Below, in pieces: positions 25,257 through 34,265 of a stretch of 58,133 nt of DNA. Made by a program: the position numbers and the translations under genes. Numbering within the stretch: position 1 is the stretch's first letter; every line of letters starts with the position of its first letter. The stretch is from a bacterium (lineage in GTDB: Bacteria > JACRDZ01 > JAQUKH01): contig JAQUKH010000013.1 in assembly GCA_028719205.1 (NCBI GenBank), positions 1-58,133 of the forward strand, given 5' to 3'. The notes under the pieces are model-generated. The model did not search any database and was not told the origin of the DNA. It was given only the letters and a program-made list of their open reading frames with translations.

Positions 25257-28200
25257 ATGAATATTTCATATAGGCATGTCCGCGCGCTTGGATTTTCAAT
25301 TCTGATATCATTATATGTCATAGGCTGCCTTATTGCCTATACCGCTCTGAAAAATAATTCTGATAATTTATCAGCTGTATTAAAAACCGAAGAATTAACA
25401 GGAGATAAATGGAATGATCTGTCGAAAATAATAAGCGATTGCAAGGACAGTGTCTATAATTTCAGTTCCGGCAGAAGTGAAGTTATATCACCCGCGCTTT
25501 TACTTATTAATAACGCGTCCAGGCAAATAGAAGAAATAAAAAATTCAACCTCTGACGAAGAAGTAAAAAATATCATAAAAGAAATAGAATTTGGCATGAA
25601 ATTATTAAGGCAGGCTGCGATCGGATATCAGTCTGAAATAAAAATGGGGCACAGGAGCGGTACCTCAACAAAAGAATTAGAAGAGATAATGTTAACGCAG
25701 GCTGACAACTTATCGCAATTATGCTGGGCCGCACTTGAATATATACACAATAAAATGGAAATAAAAAACAAAGAAATAATCAGATCCACAAACCTTATGA
25801 AGTTATTTTTGGTCCTCTCGATCTTTTTGGGAATCGGCACTGTGATTATTTTCTCGTTAATTATGAACAGGGCGCTCGCGAAACCAATTTACAGATTAGT
25901 GGAGGCGACTAAACTTGTCGCTAAAGGCAATTTAGCGCATGAAATAGAAATAAGTTCCAGTGATGAAATCGCGGATTTATCTTTATCCTTTAACCAGATG
26001 ATCAGGGATTTAAGGATTTCCCTGTCACTGCTTGTGGATAAAGAATATATTGATTCTATCATTGCAAATATGGGCGAATCTTTAATTGTGGTTAACCCTG
26101 ATGGAATGATAAGAACAGTTAACGACGCGACATTAAAACTGTTAGAGTACAGCGAAGAAGAAATTATCGGCAAGCCGGCCTCAATGATTTTCTCTGAAGA
26201 AGAAATTCTTAATGAATTGGATGAAGAGGCCTGTTTGATTTCCAGTGATTTTAAAATAATTGAAGCAAATAATTCTTTTTTAAAAAATACGGGATTTAAA
26301 AAGGAGGATATCATAGGCCAGTATTGTTTTAAAATATTGCACAATAGTGATAATATATGCCAGCCCCCCGGCCATAAGTGCCCTATATTGGAAGCTAAAG
26401 ATGTTTATGACCTTCAGGTTGAAATGCACACGCACTATGATTTTTTTGGGAAAAAGTATTTAGTTAATGTTGTCGCTGCCCCTATAAAAGAAAAGGATGA
26501 AATTATTTATTTGCACATGACAAAGCATGTTCTTGAAGAAGGCTTAAAAGGTAAACTATCACAGGAAAATGAAAAAAAGCTGAAGCTGTTTATATCAAAA
26601 TTGAAAAAGTCGCTCAACAGGTTAATTGATGAAAATATAGCGTCAGCGGATTCAATTGAAAAATATTCAAAGCTGGAAAAACTTAACAAACATAAAAATT
26701 TTGATATCTATTACAAAACAAAATCAGGGCATAATGTGCCTGTCAGTTTTTCCGGTTCTATTATGAAAAATAAAGAAGGCGATGTGCTGGGTATTATAGG
26801 CGTCGCGAGGGATATGAGGCCGACAAAAAAACTTATTTCAGATATTGAAGAAGCCAAAGAAATAATAGAAGAAAGCAATAAAAACTTTTTGAATATTGTT
26901 GAAGGAAGCCTGACGGGTATAATCGTGCTGGATAAAAATGGGATAGCGCGTTTTATAAATTCCACCGCTAAAAATATTTTTGGCGGTAAAATTGAGGATC
27001 TAAAAGATAAATATGTCGGATTGCCGATAATCAATAACAAACTGACGGAAGTCGATATTGTCAGGGACAAAGGTAAAGTGGGTATTGGGGAAATATCCTT
27101 TGTTGAGACAAAGTGGGAAGGAAAAAAAGCTTATCTTTTGTTTATCAGGGACATAACAGAATATAAAAAGTCACAGAAGGAAGTAAAAATATTATCGACG
27201 GCCATGGAACAGAGTACTACAAATATTATGTTCTTTTCAGATACTAACGGATTAATTGAATATGTAAATCCGATGTATGAAAAGTTTACGGGATATTTAA
27301 AAAATGAAATGATCGGAGAATATTTTGAAATACTGCTGGGAGAAATAAGTGATTACGGGGATAAAAACTTATTAGATATCATCAATGAAGATAAAAAATG
27401 GCAGGGTGTTATTAAAAATAAGAAAAAAGACGGAGAAGTATACTGGGCGTATTGTACTATTTCTCCCATTAAGGATAGTGAAGGAAAAATAAACCATTTT
27501 ATCGGGGTTCAGGAGGATGTTACGGATAAAATAATGTCAGAGGAAAAAATACAGTTTCTCAGTTCCTATGATGAAATGACGGGTGTGAATAACCGGTCAA
27601 GTTTTATGGGTAATGTAAATAATATTTTATCATCTGGAAAGAAACAGAACAGTGTTTTCATGCTAATAAATATAGATTATTTCCGGGCTATTAATGAAAC
27701 CTACGGCCATAAGATCGGAGATGAATGCCTGCATAAGATCGCTGGCATTTTAAAAAATGTTTTAGATAACTATTCTAAAAATAAATCGAATCCTGAAGGG
27801 AAAGAAATATTTACGATCGGGCGCATAAGCGGAGATGAATTCGCGATTTTTTATCCGTATATAAACCGTGAAGAAACGTTAAATATAGCTGAAGAGGTCC
27901 GTAAAAATGTGGAAAATGCCGCTTTCGCGAACGTGCTTTTACATTTAACCGTAAGTATTGGTATTGTTTTCTACCCGGATGATGGTTTAACTTCAAAAGA
28001 GCTTCTTACAAAAGCGGATGTTTCAATGTTTCGCGCTAAAGACAAGGGGAAAAATTGCTATCATATTTACAGCCCCGAGGACCATGACCTGGAAAAAATA
28101 CATTCTAAGATAAAATTGAAGGAAACTGTCGAAAGCGCGCTTAAAAATAACCGTTTAGAAGTGTGGTATCAACCGATAGTGGATCTAAAGAATAATAAGA

Positions 28201-28850
28201 TCAGGCATTATGAAGGATTAGTCAGGATCCGTGAAGAAAATAATACCGTTATTTTTCCCAGGCTTTTTATTGATGTGGCCGAACAATTCGGCCTTGTCGG
28301 TTCCATAGACAGGATCGTCGCGAGAAAGATCATGAAGACCCAGGTTTTAATGAAACAAAAACAACAGGATCTGTTTTTTAATATTAACCTTTCCGGAAAA
28401 GATCTGGGAGATAAAGACTTGCTTTCGTTCCTTAAATCCAGCATATCTGAGTTGAAAGCAAATCCTAATCATTTGATTTTTGAGATCACGGAAACTGTGG
28501 CAGTTCAAAACGTGACAAACGCTGTCTGGTTTATTAATGAGTTGACTTCTATGGGATGCCGTTTTGCCCTGGATGATTTCGGATCAGGATTCAGTTCGTT
28601 CTTTTATCTTAAGGATATGGCCATTGATTATATTAAAATAGACGGGTCATTTATAAAAAGATTGTATCGAAGCCCTAAAAACCAGTTATTTGTCAAGGCT
28701 ATTGTTGATGTCGCGCAGGGAATGGGGATCAAAACAGTCGCTGAATTTGTTGAGCAGGAAGAAACCCTTGAGCTGCTCAAAGGCCTGGGGGTTGATTACG
28801 CGCAGGGTTACCTGATAGGGAAACCGTTGCCTGAATTAATTTCTTCTTAG
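25257..28850 (+). CDS. Membrane sensor with HAMP, four PAS, GGDEF and EAL domains
   Basis: ATG 25257 is chosen over upstream GTG/ATG codons because AAAAGGA precedes it and it aligns with the start of the paralogous kinase. It gives 1197 residues. Membrane helices at about 8-30 and 178-202 enclose a helical periplasmic domain. Then come HAMP (about 202-260), PAS units near 268-320, 330-430 (with C...HKCPI cysteines), 540-640 and 645-760, GGDEF (about 765-925) and EAL (about 935-1190). The cyclase motif is RISGDEF (858-862), first Gly replaced by Ser. The EAL motif is EGL (986-988), but FEITET, LDDFGSGFSSF, IKIDGSFI and the catalytic Glu in VAEFVEQ are present. Phosphodiesterase activity is likely; cyclase activity is uncertain. 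Confidence 0.9.
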   Translation: MNISYRHVRALGFSILISLYVIGCLIAYTALKNNSDNLSAVLKTEELTGDKWNDLSKIISDCKDSVYNFSSGRSEVISPALLLINNASRQIEEIKNSTSDEEVKNIIKEIEFGMKLLRQAAIGYQSEIKMGHRSGTSTKELEEIMLTQADNLSQLCWAALEYIHNKMEIKNKEIIRSTNLMKLFLVLSIFLGIGTVIIFSLIMNRALAKPIYRLVEATKLVAKGNLAHEIEISSSDEIADLSLSFNQMIRDLRISLSLLVDKEYIDSIIANMGESLIVVNPDGMIRTVNDATLKLLEYSEEEIIGKPASMIFSEEEILNELDEEACLISSDFKIIEANNSFLKNTGFKKEDIIGQYCFKILHNSDNICQPPGHKCPILEAKDVYDLQVEMHTHYDFFGKKYLVNVVAAPIKEKDEIIYLHMTKHVLEEGLKGKLSQENEKKLKLFISKLKKSLNRLIDENIASADSIEKYSKLEKLNKHKNFDIYYKTKSGHNVPVSFSGSIMKNKEGDVLGIIGVARDMRPTKKLISDIEEAKEIIEESNKNFLNIVEGSLTGIIVLDKNGIARFINSTAKNIFGGKIEDLKDKYVGLPIINNKLTEVDIVRDKGKVGIGEISFVETKWEGKKAYLLFIRDITEYKKSQKEVKILSTAMEQSTTNIMFFSDTNGLIEYVNPMYEKFTGYLKNEMIGEYFEILLGEISDYGDKNLLDIINEDKKWQGVIKNKKKDGEVYWAYCTISPIKDSEGKINHFIGVQEDVTDKIMSEEKIQFLSSYDEMTGVNNRSSFMGNVNNILSSGKKQNSVFMLINIDYFRAINETYGHKIGDECLHKIAGILKNVLDNYSKNKSNPEGKEIFTIGRISGDEFAIFYPYINREETLNIAEEVRKNVENAAFANVLLHLTVSIGIVFYPDDGLTSKELLTKADVSMFRAKDKGKNCYHIYSPEDHDLEKIHSKIKLKETVESALKNNRLEVWYQPIVDLKNNKIRHYEGLVRIREENNTVIFPRLFIDVAEQFGLVGSIDRIVARKIMKTQVLMKQKQQDLFFNINLSGKDLGDKDLLSFLKSSISELKANPNHLIFEITETVAVQNVTNAVWFINELTSMGCRFALDDFGSGFSSFFYLKDMAIDYIKIDGSFIKRLYRSPKNQLFVKAIVDVAQGMGIKTVAEFVEQEETLELLKGLGVDYAQGYLIGKPLPELISS

Positions 28851-28895
28851 ACCAAAGGATTTGAGGATTAAAAATATTTTTTAAAAGGTGTATAA

Positions 28896-30749
28896 ATGGA
28901 TATTTCTTACCGCCAGATCCGTAAGATCGGTTTGCTGATCTTTATTTCACTATATATTATCGGCTGCCTTATCGCGTATATGGCTTTAAAAAAAAATTCA
29001 GATAATTTGTCAAATATACTGAATGTTGAAGAAATTAAACTGAAAAACTGGTATGACCTGTCAAAAGTAATAAGTGATATTAAAGACAGTATTAATAATT
29101 ACAGTTCCGGTAAAGTTGAAGTCATATCACCCGCGCTTTTACTTGTTAATAACGCCTTTTCACAAATAAAAACAATAAAAGAAAAAAATATTGAAGAAGA
29201 AGAAATAATTGGCGCTACAAAAGAAATAGAATACGGATTGAAAGTTTTAAGGCAGGCCGCGGCCGGTTACCAATATGAAGTAAAACTCGGGCACAAGAAC
29301 GGAACTTCAGCAAAAGAATTAAAAGATATGATGATAACAGAGGCGGATAATCTGTATCAGCATTCATGGGCGGCTGTTGAATACATACAAAACAGGATAG
29401 AAGAAAAGAATAAAGGGATCCTCAGGTCTACGAACCTTACGAGGCTGTTTTTAATTTTCTCGATATTTTTGGGTATTTTCATTGTAATTATTTTTTCGTT
29501 AATTATGAACTGGGCGCTTTCGAAACCTATTGACAGGCTGGTTGAGGCCATAAAATTTGTCGCGAAAGGGGATATGACTCATGAAATAGAGGTAAAATCA
29601 ACTGACGAGATCGGGGATTTAACTATAGCTTTTAATCAAATGATCAGGAATTTAAGAACTTCCCGGTCTATGCTTGTAAATAAAAAATATATTGAAAATA
29701 TTATAGAAAGTATTCCAGCAGCGTTGATAGCATGCGATAATGAGTTAAAAATAAAGACAATCAACAGGACCTGCTGTAATGTTTTTGGAGTAAATAAGCA
29801 TGAAATTATTGGTAAACACCTTGAGGATATTTTAGGGGTGGAAGTTATTAAAAATAAAAAACTCATAGAAAAAACGTTTGAAATTTTTAAGAAAGGCGGA
29901 GTTTCGGAAGAAATGGAAGTAAAATATGATTTCTCCGGAAAAGGAGAAAAAATATTGAATCTTAAAATAGTAGGAATAAAAGAGGAAAAAGAGGTCTTGC
30001 TTCTTTTAAATGACATTACGGAAAAAAAACAACTTGAAAAACAGCTTGTTATCACTGAAAAAATGGCAGGTATAGGCCAGCTTGCAGCGGGTATATCTCA
30101 TGAATTTAATAACCTTTTAGCGGTTATAAGAAGTTCCGCGGAGTTTGCCGGTAAAACCGGAAGGGAAGAGGATATAAATGATTCTTTCGCTAAAACATTG
30201 CAGTGTGTTGATAAAGGCAGTGAGATCGTTAAGAATCTGCTTTCCTTTTCAAGAAGGATCGCGGATAAAAAAGAAAAAGCGGACATAAATAATTTAATTG
30301 AGGAAGTTTTGTTTTTAATTAAGACGGACCTGGACAAGAGTAATATAAAAGTAATTAAAGAATTTGCCCAATTACCGTCGGTATCAATTAATATCGGCCA
30401 AATACAGCAGGTATTTTTAAATGTTATAATCAATGCCAAACAATCTATGTTAAAAACAGGAGATAGGCTGAAGATAACCACTAAAAACGTCGATGGGAAT
30501 GTGTTAATTATTTTTAATAATAACGGTGAGCTTATCAATGAAGAACATATTGGAAGGATTTTTGACCCATTCTTTACTACTAAAGGAAGCCTTGGGGGTG
30601 GCGATGTCGGCGGGACAGGGCTTGGCCTGTCGGTTTCTTATGGAATAATGCAGTCGCATGGAGGAATAATTAGTGTTGCAAGCAGCCAAAAAGAAGGTAC
30701 AACATTTACAATTAAATTACCTGTAACAAAAATGGGAAAAAACATATAA
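28896..30749 (+). CDS. Sensor histidine kinase sharing its sensor with the GGDEF/EAL protein
   Basis: 617 residues. The first ~270 residues are clearly homologous to the preceding GGDEF/EAL protein (for example ISYRQIRKIG, LYIIGCLIAYMALK, EVISPALLLVNNA, then HAMP), with well over half of positions identical by eye. A PAS domain (about 270-375) follows, then the H-box AAGISHEFNNLLAVI with H402, INAKQSM (N-box), IFDPFFTTKG and GGTGLGLSVSYGIM. It is an active-looking kinase. It lies 45 bp after the GGDEF/EAL gene and 11 bp before the receiver-XRE gene, its probable partner. Confidence 0.93.
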   Translation: MDISYRQIRKIGLLIFISLYIIGCLIAYMALKKNSDNLSNILNVEEIKLKNWYDLSKVISDIKDSINNYSSGKVEVISPALLLVNNAFSQIKTIKEKNIEEEEIIGATKEIEYGLKVLRQAAAGYQYEVKLGHKNGTSAKELKDMMITEADNLYQHSWAAVEYIQNRIEEKNKGILRSTNLTRLFLIFSIFLGIFIVIIFSLIMNWALSKPIDRLVEAIKFVAKGDMTHEIEVKSTDEIGDLTIAFNQMIRNLRTSRSMLVNKKYIENIIESIPAALIACDNELKIKTINRTCCNVFGVNKHEIIGKHLEDILGVEVIKNKKLIEKTFEIFKKGGVSEEMEVKYDFSGKGEKILNLKIVGIKEEKEVLLLLNDITEKKQLEKQLVITEKMAGIGQLAAGISHEFNNLLAVIRSSAEFAGKTGREEDINDSFAKTLQCVDKGSEIVKNLLSFSRRIADKKEKADINNLIEEVLFLIKTDLDKSNIKVIKEFAQLPSVSINIGQIQQVFLNVIINAKQSMLKTGDRLKITTKNVDGNVLIIFNNNGELINEEHIGRIFDPFFTTKGSLGGGDVGGTGLGLSVSYGIMQSHGGIISVASSQKEGTTFTIKLPVTKMGKNI

Positions 30750-30760
30750 GGAGTAAAAAG

Positions 30761-31369
30761 ATGAGAAGGTTAATAGACAAATTAAAAATACTTGTAATTG
30801 ATGATGATAAAAATTTATGTGAGAATATTGAAAAAATTCTTAGTTTTGAGGGTTATTCAGTAAAAACTGCTTTTGACGGGCCGGGCGCCTTAAAAATAAT
30901 CCAATCTGAAAAAATTCACATCGTTATATTGGATTTAATAATGCCAAAGATGAGCGGGATAGATGTTTTTAAGAAAATAAGGAATATAGATCCGAATATA
31001 AAAATAATCATTTTAACGGGTTACCCGACAATAGAAACAGCAGTTACTACTTTAAGAGGTGAAGCAAGTGATTATATAACTAAACCTTTTAAAAATGAAA
31101 ATTTATTGAAAGTGGTAAAAGCAGCTGTTATAAAAACCGGATTGTTTGAGGATCCTTTAAACAGGCTGGATAAACAAATAGGTATGAATATAAAAAATTA
31201 CCGAATGAAAAAATCACTTATGTTAAAAGACCTTGCTGAACAGGCTGGACTGTCAACGAGTTTAATTTCACAGTTGGAAAACGGGAAAAATGCCGCTTCA
31301 ATTTTAACCCTTTACAAAATCGCGCAGGTTTTGGGATTAAAAATAACTGATTTAGTCGAAGGTCTTTAA
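30761..31369 (+). CDS. Response regulator: receiver fused to XRE-type helix-turn-helix
   Basis: 202 residues. Receiver domain about 8-125: ILVIDDDKN, HIVILDLIMPKMSG with D58, IILTGYPT, DYITKPFK. Residues about 140-200 form a Cro/C1-type (XRE, HTH_3) DNA-binding domain: MNIKNYRMKKSLMLKDLAEQ, then GLSTSLISQLENGKNAAS and LYKIAQVLGLKITDLVEG. Most response regulators use OmpR, LuxR or Fis-type helices; XRE output is uncommon. A good AAGGAG ribosome site is present. It is the probable end of the kaiB-like operon and could control it or the binding-protein gene downstream. Confidence 0.92.
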   Translation: MRRLIDKLKILVIDDDKNLCENIEKILSFEGYSVKTAFDGPGALKIIQSEKIHIVILDLIMPKMSGIDVFKKIRNIDPNIKIIILTGYPTIETAVTTLRGEASDYITKPFKNENLLKVVKAAVIKTGLFEDPLNRLDKQIGMNIKNYRMKKSLMLKDLAEQAGLSTSLISQLENGKNAASILTLYKIAQVLGLKITDLVEGL

Positions 31370-31399
31370 TTAAGAAAAAAAGTAAAGAATAATTTCCGC

Positions 31400-31428
31400 T
31401 TGACAAATTTAGTATAATAGAATATAAT
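31400..31428 (+). promoter_or_regulatory. Consensus sigma-70 promoter upstream of binding-protein gene
   Basis: TTGACA (31400-31405), 17-bp spacer, TATAAT (31423-31428), an exact consensus match. It begins 31 bp after the receiver-XRE stop and drives the gene at 31479, so that gene is a separate transcription unit. Confidence 0.75.
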
Positions 31429-31478
31429 TTACTAATACTGAATTATGGGTTGTTAATAAAATCACTTTTCTAAAATTA

Positions 31479-32750
31479 ATGAATAATAAAAATAACGGTT
31501 TTTTTATTTTTATTTGCATGTTTTTTGCTGTTACAAATATTTTTGCCGCGAAAATGCAAGGTGCACAGTCTGTTTTAGAGAATACAAAACCTATTAAAAT
31601 CGGTATTCTTAGGCCGCATCCGAAAAATACGACAGTTACTGAGAAGTTTATTATTAACGCCACATTACTGGCAATTGAAGAAATTAACAAGCAGGGTGGT
31701 GTTTTAAAAAGGAAAATTGAACCTGTAATAATTAACTGTCCTTCCGATCAGAAAATAATAATCGAAGAAGTAGAGCAGAAGATCGATGAAAAAAAAGTAA
31801 GCGTGATATTTTGCTGTGGAAATTCCTTCATCAGTGAAACGGTAAGCCCTATCTGTGAAAAATATGATATTCCTATGTTTTTCCCTTGTAAATCCGGCAA
31901 ATTTAAAAAATTCCCTAATGTTATTTATACCGGTACTATGCCAAATCAGCAAATTAGCCCGGCAATAAAGTGGTCTTCTGATAATTTTGGTAAAAAATAT
32001 TTTCTCGTTGGTTCCGACACGAATTTTTCAAAAGTTTACAATTCAATTATTAAAGAAAATATAAATGTTTCAGGAGGAAAAATTATCGGAGAAATTTGTA
32101 TACCCGAAGACAGCGGAGATTTTGACGAGGCAATGAGAAAAATAATTGAGGTTAAACCGGATGTTATACTTAATACAATTTCAGGGGAGAGCAATGTCTA
32201 CTTTTTTATTAATCTATGGGTGAAAAAAATTAAATCTGACAAGGTTCCTGTTATATCATTCGATATCTCGGAAAATGATTTCAAAAATATGAGCCCTAAT
32301 GAGGCAGCTGGAAATTATATTATAAAAAGCTATTTCCAGAATATTGACTCTAAGGAAAACAATAAATTTTTTAGTGAATTAAAGGAAAAATGCGGTGAAA
32401 TCCAGATAATTGATGATTCAGTGGAGGCGGGTTATTTTGGAGTATACCTATGGAAACAAGCTGTTGAGGACGCGGAAACAGATAACGCTAAGGATTTCAT
32501 GCGATTTATGACTGCGCAGAACTTTAACGCTCCGGAAGGTATGGTTTGTGTGAGTATCGGGAATCAATATACGTGGAAAACAATAAAAATAGGGAAAATA
32601 GGAAAAAATAAACAATTTGAGATAGTTTGGTGTTCGGACGCGCCGGTAAATCCGGAGCCCGGCCTTTTACTTGTTGAAAAACCCAAATCGGGATCGAAAA
32701 ATACTCTTGAGGAATTACATAAGAATAGGGAAAAAAATGCAATGAGGTAA
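31479..32750 (+). CDS. Periplasmic ligand-binding protein, Leu/Ile/Val-type (Peripla_BP_6)
   Basis: 423 residues with a signal peptide (about 1-24, ending IFAAKM). The two-lobe fold is seen from IKIGILRPHPKN, ATLLAIEEINKQGGVLKRKI, VSVIFCCGNSFISETVSPIC, IPMFFPCKSGKF, FLVGSDTNFSKVYNSI, IIGEICIPEDSGDFDEAMRK and NAPEGMVCVSIGNQYTWK. It resembles the amide/urea-binding group (FmdD/UrtA). No permease or ATPase genes are near, so a sensory role with the neighbouring kinases is possible. It has no clear Shine-Dalgarno; an exact consensus promoter lies 50 bp upstream. Confidence 0.85.
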   Translation: MNNKNNGFFIFICMFFAVTNIFAAKMQGAQSVLENTKPIKIGILRPHPKNTTVTEKFIINATLLAIEEINKQGGVLKRKIEPVIINCPSDQKIIIEEVEQKIDEKKVSVIFCCGNSFISETVSPICEKYDIPMFFPCKSGKFKKFPNVIYTGTMPNQQISPAIKWSSDNFGKKYFLVGSDTNFSKVYNSIIKENINVSGGKIIGEICIPEDSGDFDEAMRKIIEVKPDVILNTISGESNVYFFINLWVKKIKSDKVPVISFDISENDFKNMSPNEAAGNYIIKSYFQNIDSKENNKFFSELKEKCGEIQIIDDSVEAGYFGVYLWKQAVEDAETDNAKDFMRFMTAQNFNAPEGMVCVSIGNQYTWKTIKIGKIGKNKQFEIVWCSDAPVNPEPGLLLVEKPKSGSKNTLEELHKNREKNAMR

Positions 32751-32832
32751 CAAAAAAAGGTATTCCATTTCGGAATTAATACTAAAATTTATCTAAAAAT
32801 TTTACTTGCGTTGTTAAACAATGAGGAGGATA

Positions 32833-33837
32833 ATGAAAATAATGAAAAGATCAACTTTAATATTATCATTCTTAATATTTCTTATAACTCAGAAAATATT
32901 TGCAGCTTCGCCGGTAATAGATTCGATCTATCCAATTTTCGGTTACACTGAGACTAATAATTCTATTACAATAATCGGGAGAAATTTTGCAATAAATTGC
33001 GTGGTATATATTATTTCAAAGGATAATTTTGATTCTCCTCCAGGAGCCTCCGGTATGGAGAGTGTTGTTTTTGTCAGTTCCAAAAAATTGGAAGTTAAAA
33101 CTAAAAATGATTTAGCCGAAGGGGATTATTATATAAAAATTGTAAATTCTTCAGAAGAATTTAATGTATATAAAAAAATATATAAAATAATTTCTAAAGG
33201 CTCAACGATGCCAAGTCAACCCCCTGTTCTGGAATTAACAGCGAATTCTGTTGCCGGGGATGCCCCCTTAAAAGTGGATTTTACTGTTACGGGAAGAGAC
33301 TATGATGGGAAGATATTGAATTATGATTGGGATTTTGAAGGAAAAGGGGATTGGAACAAAACAACTTACTCAGAGACCGAAAGCCATCAGGTGTCTTATA
33401 CTTATACTAATCCGGGCGGCTATACCGTAAAAGTTCGGGTTGTTGATAATAATGGTGAAAAAGCGGAAACCAAATTAAATATTACTGTTTTAAACAAGGG
33501 TTCTTCTGATAATTTGCAGCCGGCAGTTACAAATAAAAGAAGCGGTCCGGTAAATCAACTCCCGGTCCTGGAATTAATTGCCGAACCGAATTCAGGCAAG
33601 GCTCCTTTAAACGTTACACTAACTGTTACAGGTGAAGATCCCGATGGAACTATATTGAATTATGAATGGGATTTTGAAGGAAAAGGTGATTGGAATAAGA
33701 CGACTTATAGTAATTTAAGCAGCCACAAAGTTGATTATACATATAAAAATCCTGGAAATTATAACGCTAAAGTCAGAGCAGTTGATAATGATGGCGGAAA
33801 AGCTGAGGCCCAGGTAAATATCGGTGTGGAAAAATGA
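32833..33837 (+). CDS. Secreted protein with IPT/TIG and two PKD domains
   Basis: Start ATG 32833 (or 32842) follows GAGGAGG. A signal peptide ends near IFAASP. Residues about 30-115 form an IPT/TIG-like fold (VIDSIYPIFGYTETNNSITI; IIGRNF). Two PKD domains follow, about 113 residues apart: NYDWDFEGKGDWNKTTYSE and NYEWDFEGKGDWNKTTYSN, each ending YTY.NPG.Y..KVR.VDN.G.KAE. PKD and TIG folds mediate surface or carbohydrate contacts. There is no catalytic domain or anchor. The PKD copies are alike at DNA level (33313-33370 and 33652-33709), showing internal duplication. Confidence 0.8.
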   Translation: MKIMKRSTLILSFLIFLITQKIFAASPVIDSIYPIFGYTETNNSITIIGRNFAINCVVYIISKDNFDSPPGASGMESVVFVSSKKLEVKTKNDLAEGDYYIKIVNSSEEFNVYKKIYKIISKGSTMPSQPPVLELTANSVAGDAPLKVDFTVTGRDYDGKILNYDWDFEGKGDWNKTTYSETESHQVSYTYTNPGGYTVKVRVVDNNGEKAETKLNITVLNKGSSDNLQPAVTNKRSGPVNQLPVLELIAEPNSGKAPLNVTLTVTGEDPDGTILNYEWDFEGKGDWNKTTYSNLSSHKVDYTYKNPGNYNAKVRAVDNDGGKAEAQVNIGVEK

Positions 33838-33956
33838 ACGCAACTTCCCTTATAATTTTTTAATTGCATCTCTCTCTCCTCCTAAAATTCAAATAATAAA
33901 AGTAAAAGTTATATGATATAATATAAATTTATTGATTGAAAACGGAGGAGCCGGCC

Positions 33957-34265
33957 ATAGAAATTATTAATGATATTTACAAGGTAATCCTTGAGCGGAA
34001 AAAGAGCAAAAGTAAAAATTCTTACACTGTTTCTCTTTTTAAAAAAGGAAAAATCGCGGTTCTTAAAAAGATAGCGGAAGAAACAGCGGAGGTGATTTTG
34101 GCCTCCCGCGATGAGAAGAAAGAAGAAATTATTCACGAAATGGCGGATCTCTGGTTTCATACATTGGTTCTGTTAGGGTATCACGCTATTGCGCCGGATG
34201 AGGTTTATGCGGAGCTTAAAAAAAGGTTCGGAAAATCAGGACTTAAAAAAGTAAAGGGCAAATAA
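33957..34265 (+). CDS. hisE: Phosphoribosyl-ATP pyrophosphohydrolase, apparent AUA start
   Basis: About 102 residues. The MazG-like helical enzyme shows INDIYKVILERKK, SYTVSLFKKGKIAVLKKIAEE, TAEVILASRDEKKEEIIHEMADLWFHTLVLL, with the acidic EE.AE and E..D metal residues conserved. It removes pyrophosphate from phosphoribosyl-ATP, step two of histidine synthesis. A perfect GGAGG (33944-33948) lies eight bases before an ATA codon (33957) where family members start; no ATG, GTG or TTG occurs there. An in-frame TTG at 33936 lies before the ribosome site and has none of its own. TATAAT at 33917-33922 may be its -10. It joins trpE by a TAATG overlap. Confidence 0.88.
   Translation: MEIINDIYKVILERKKSKSKNSYTVSLFKKGKIAVLKKIAEETAEVILASRDEKKEEIIHEMADLWFHTLVLLGYHAIAPDEVYAELKKRFGKSGLKKVKGK

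Noticed and set aside
32821-33837. PKD repeats and short palindromes as a CRISPR array
   Set aside because: No set of equal direct repeats with unique spacers exists anywhere in the window, and no cas gene was seen.
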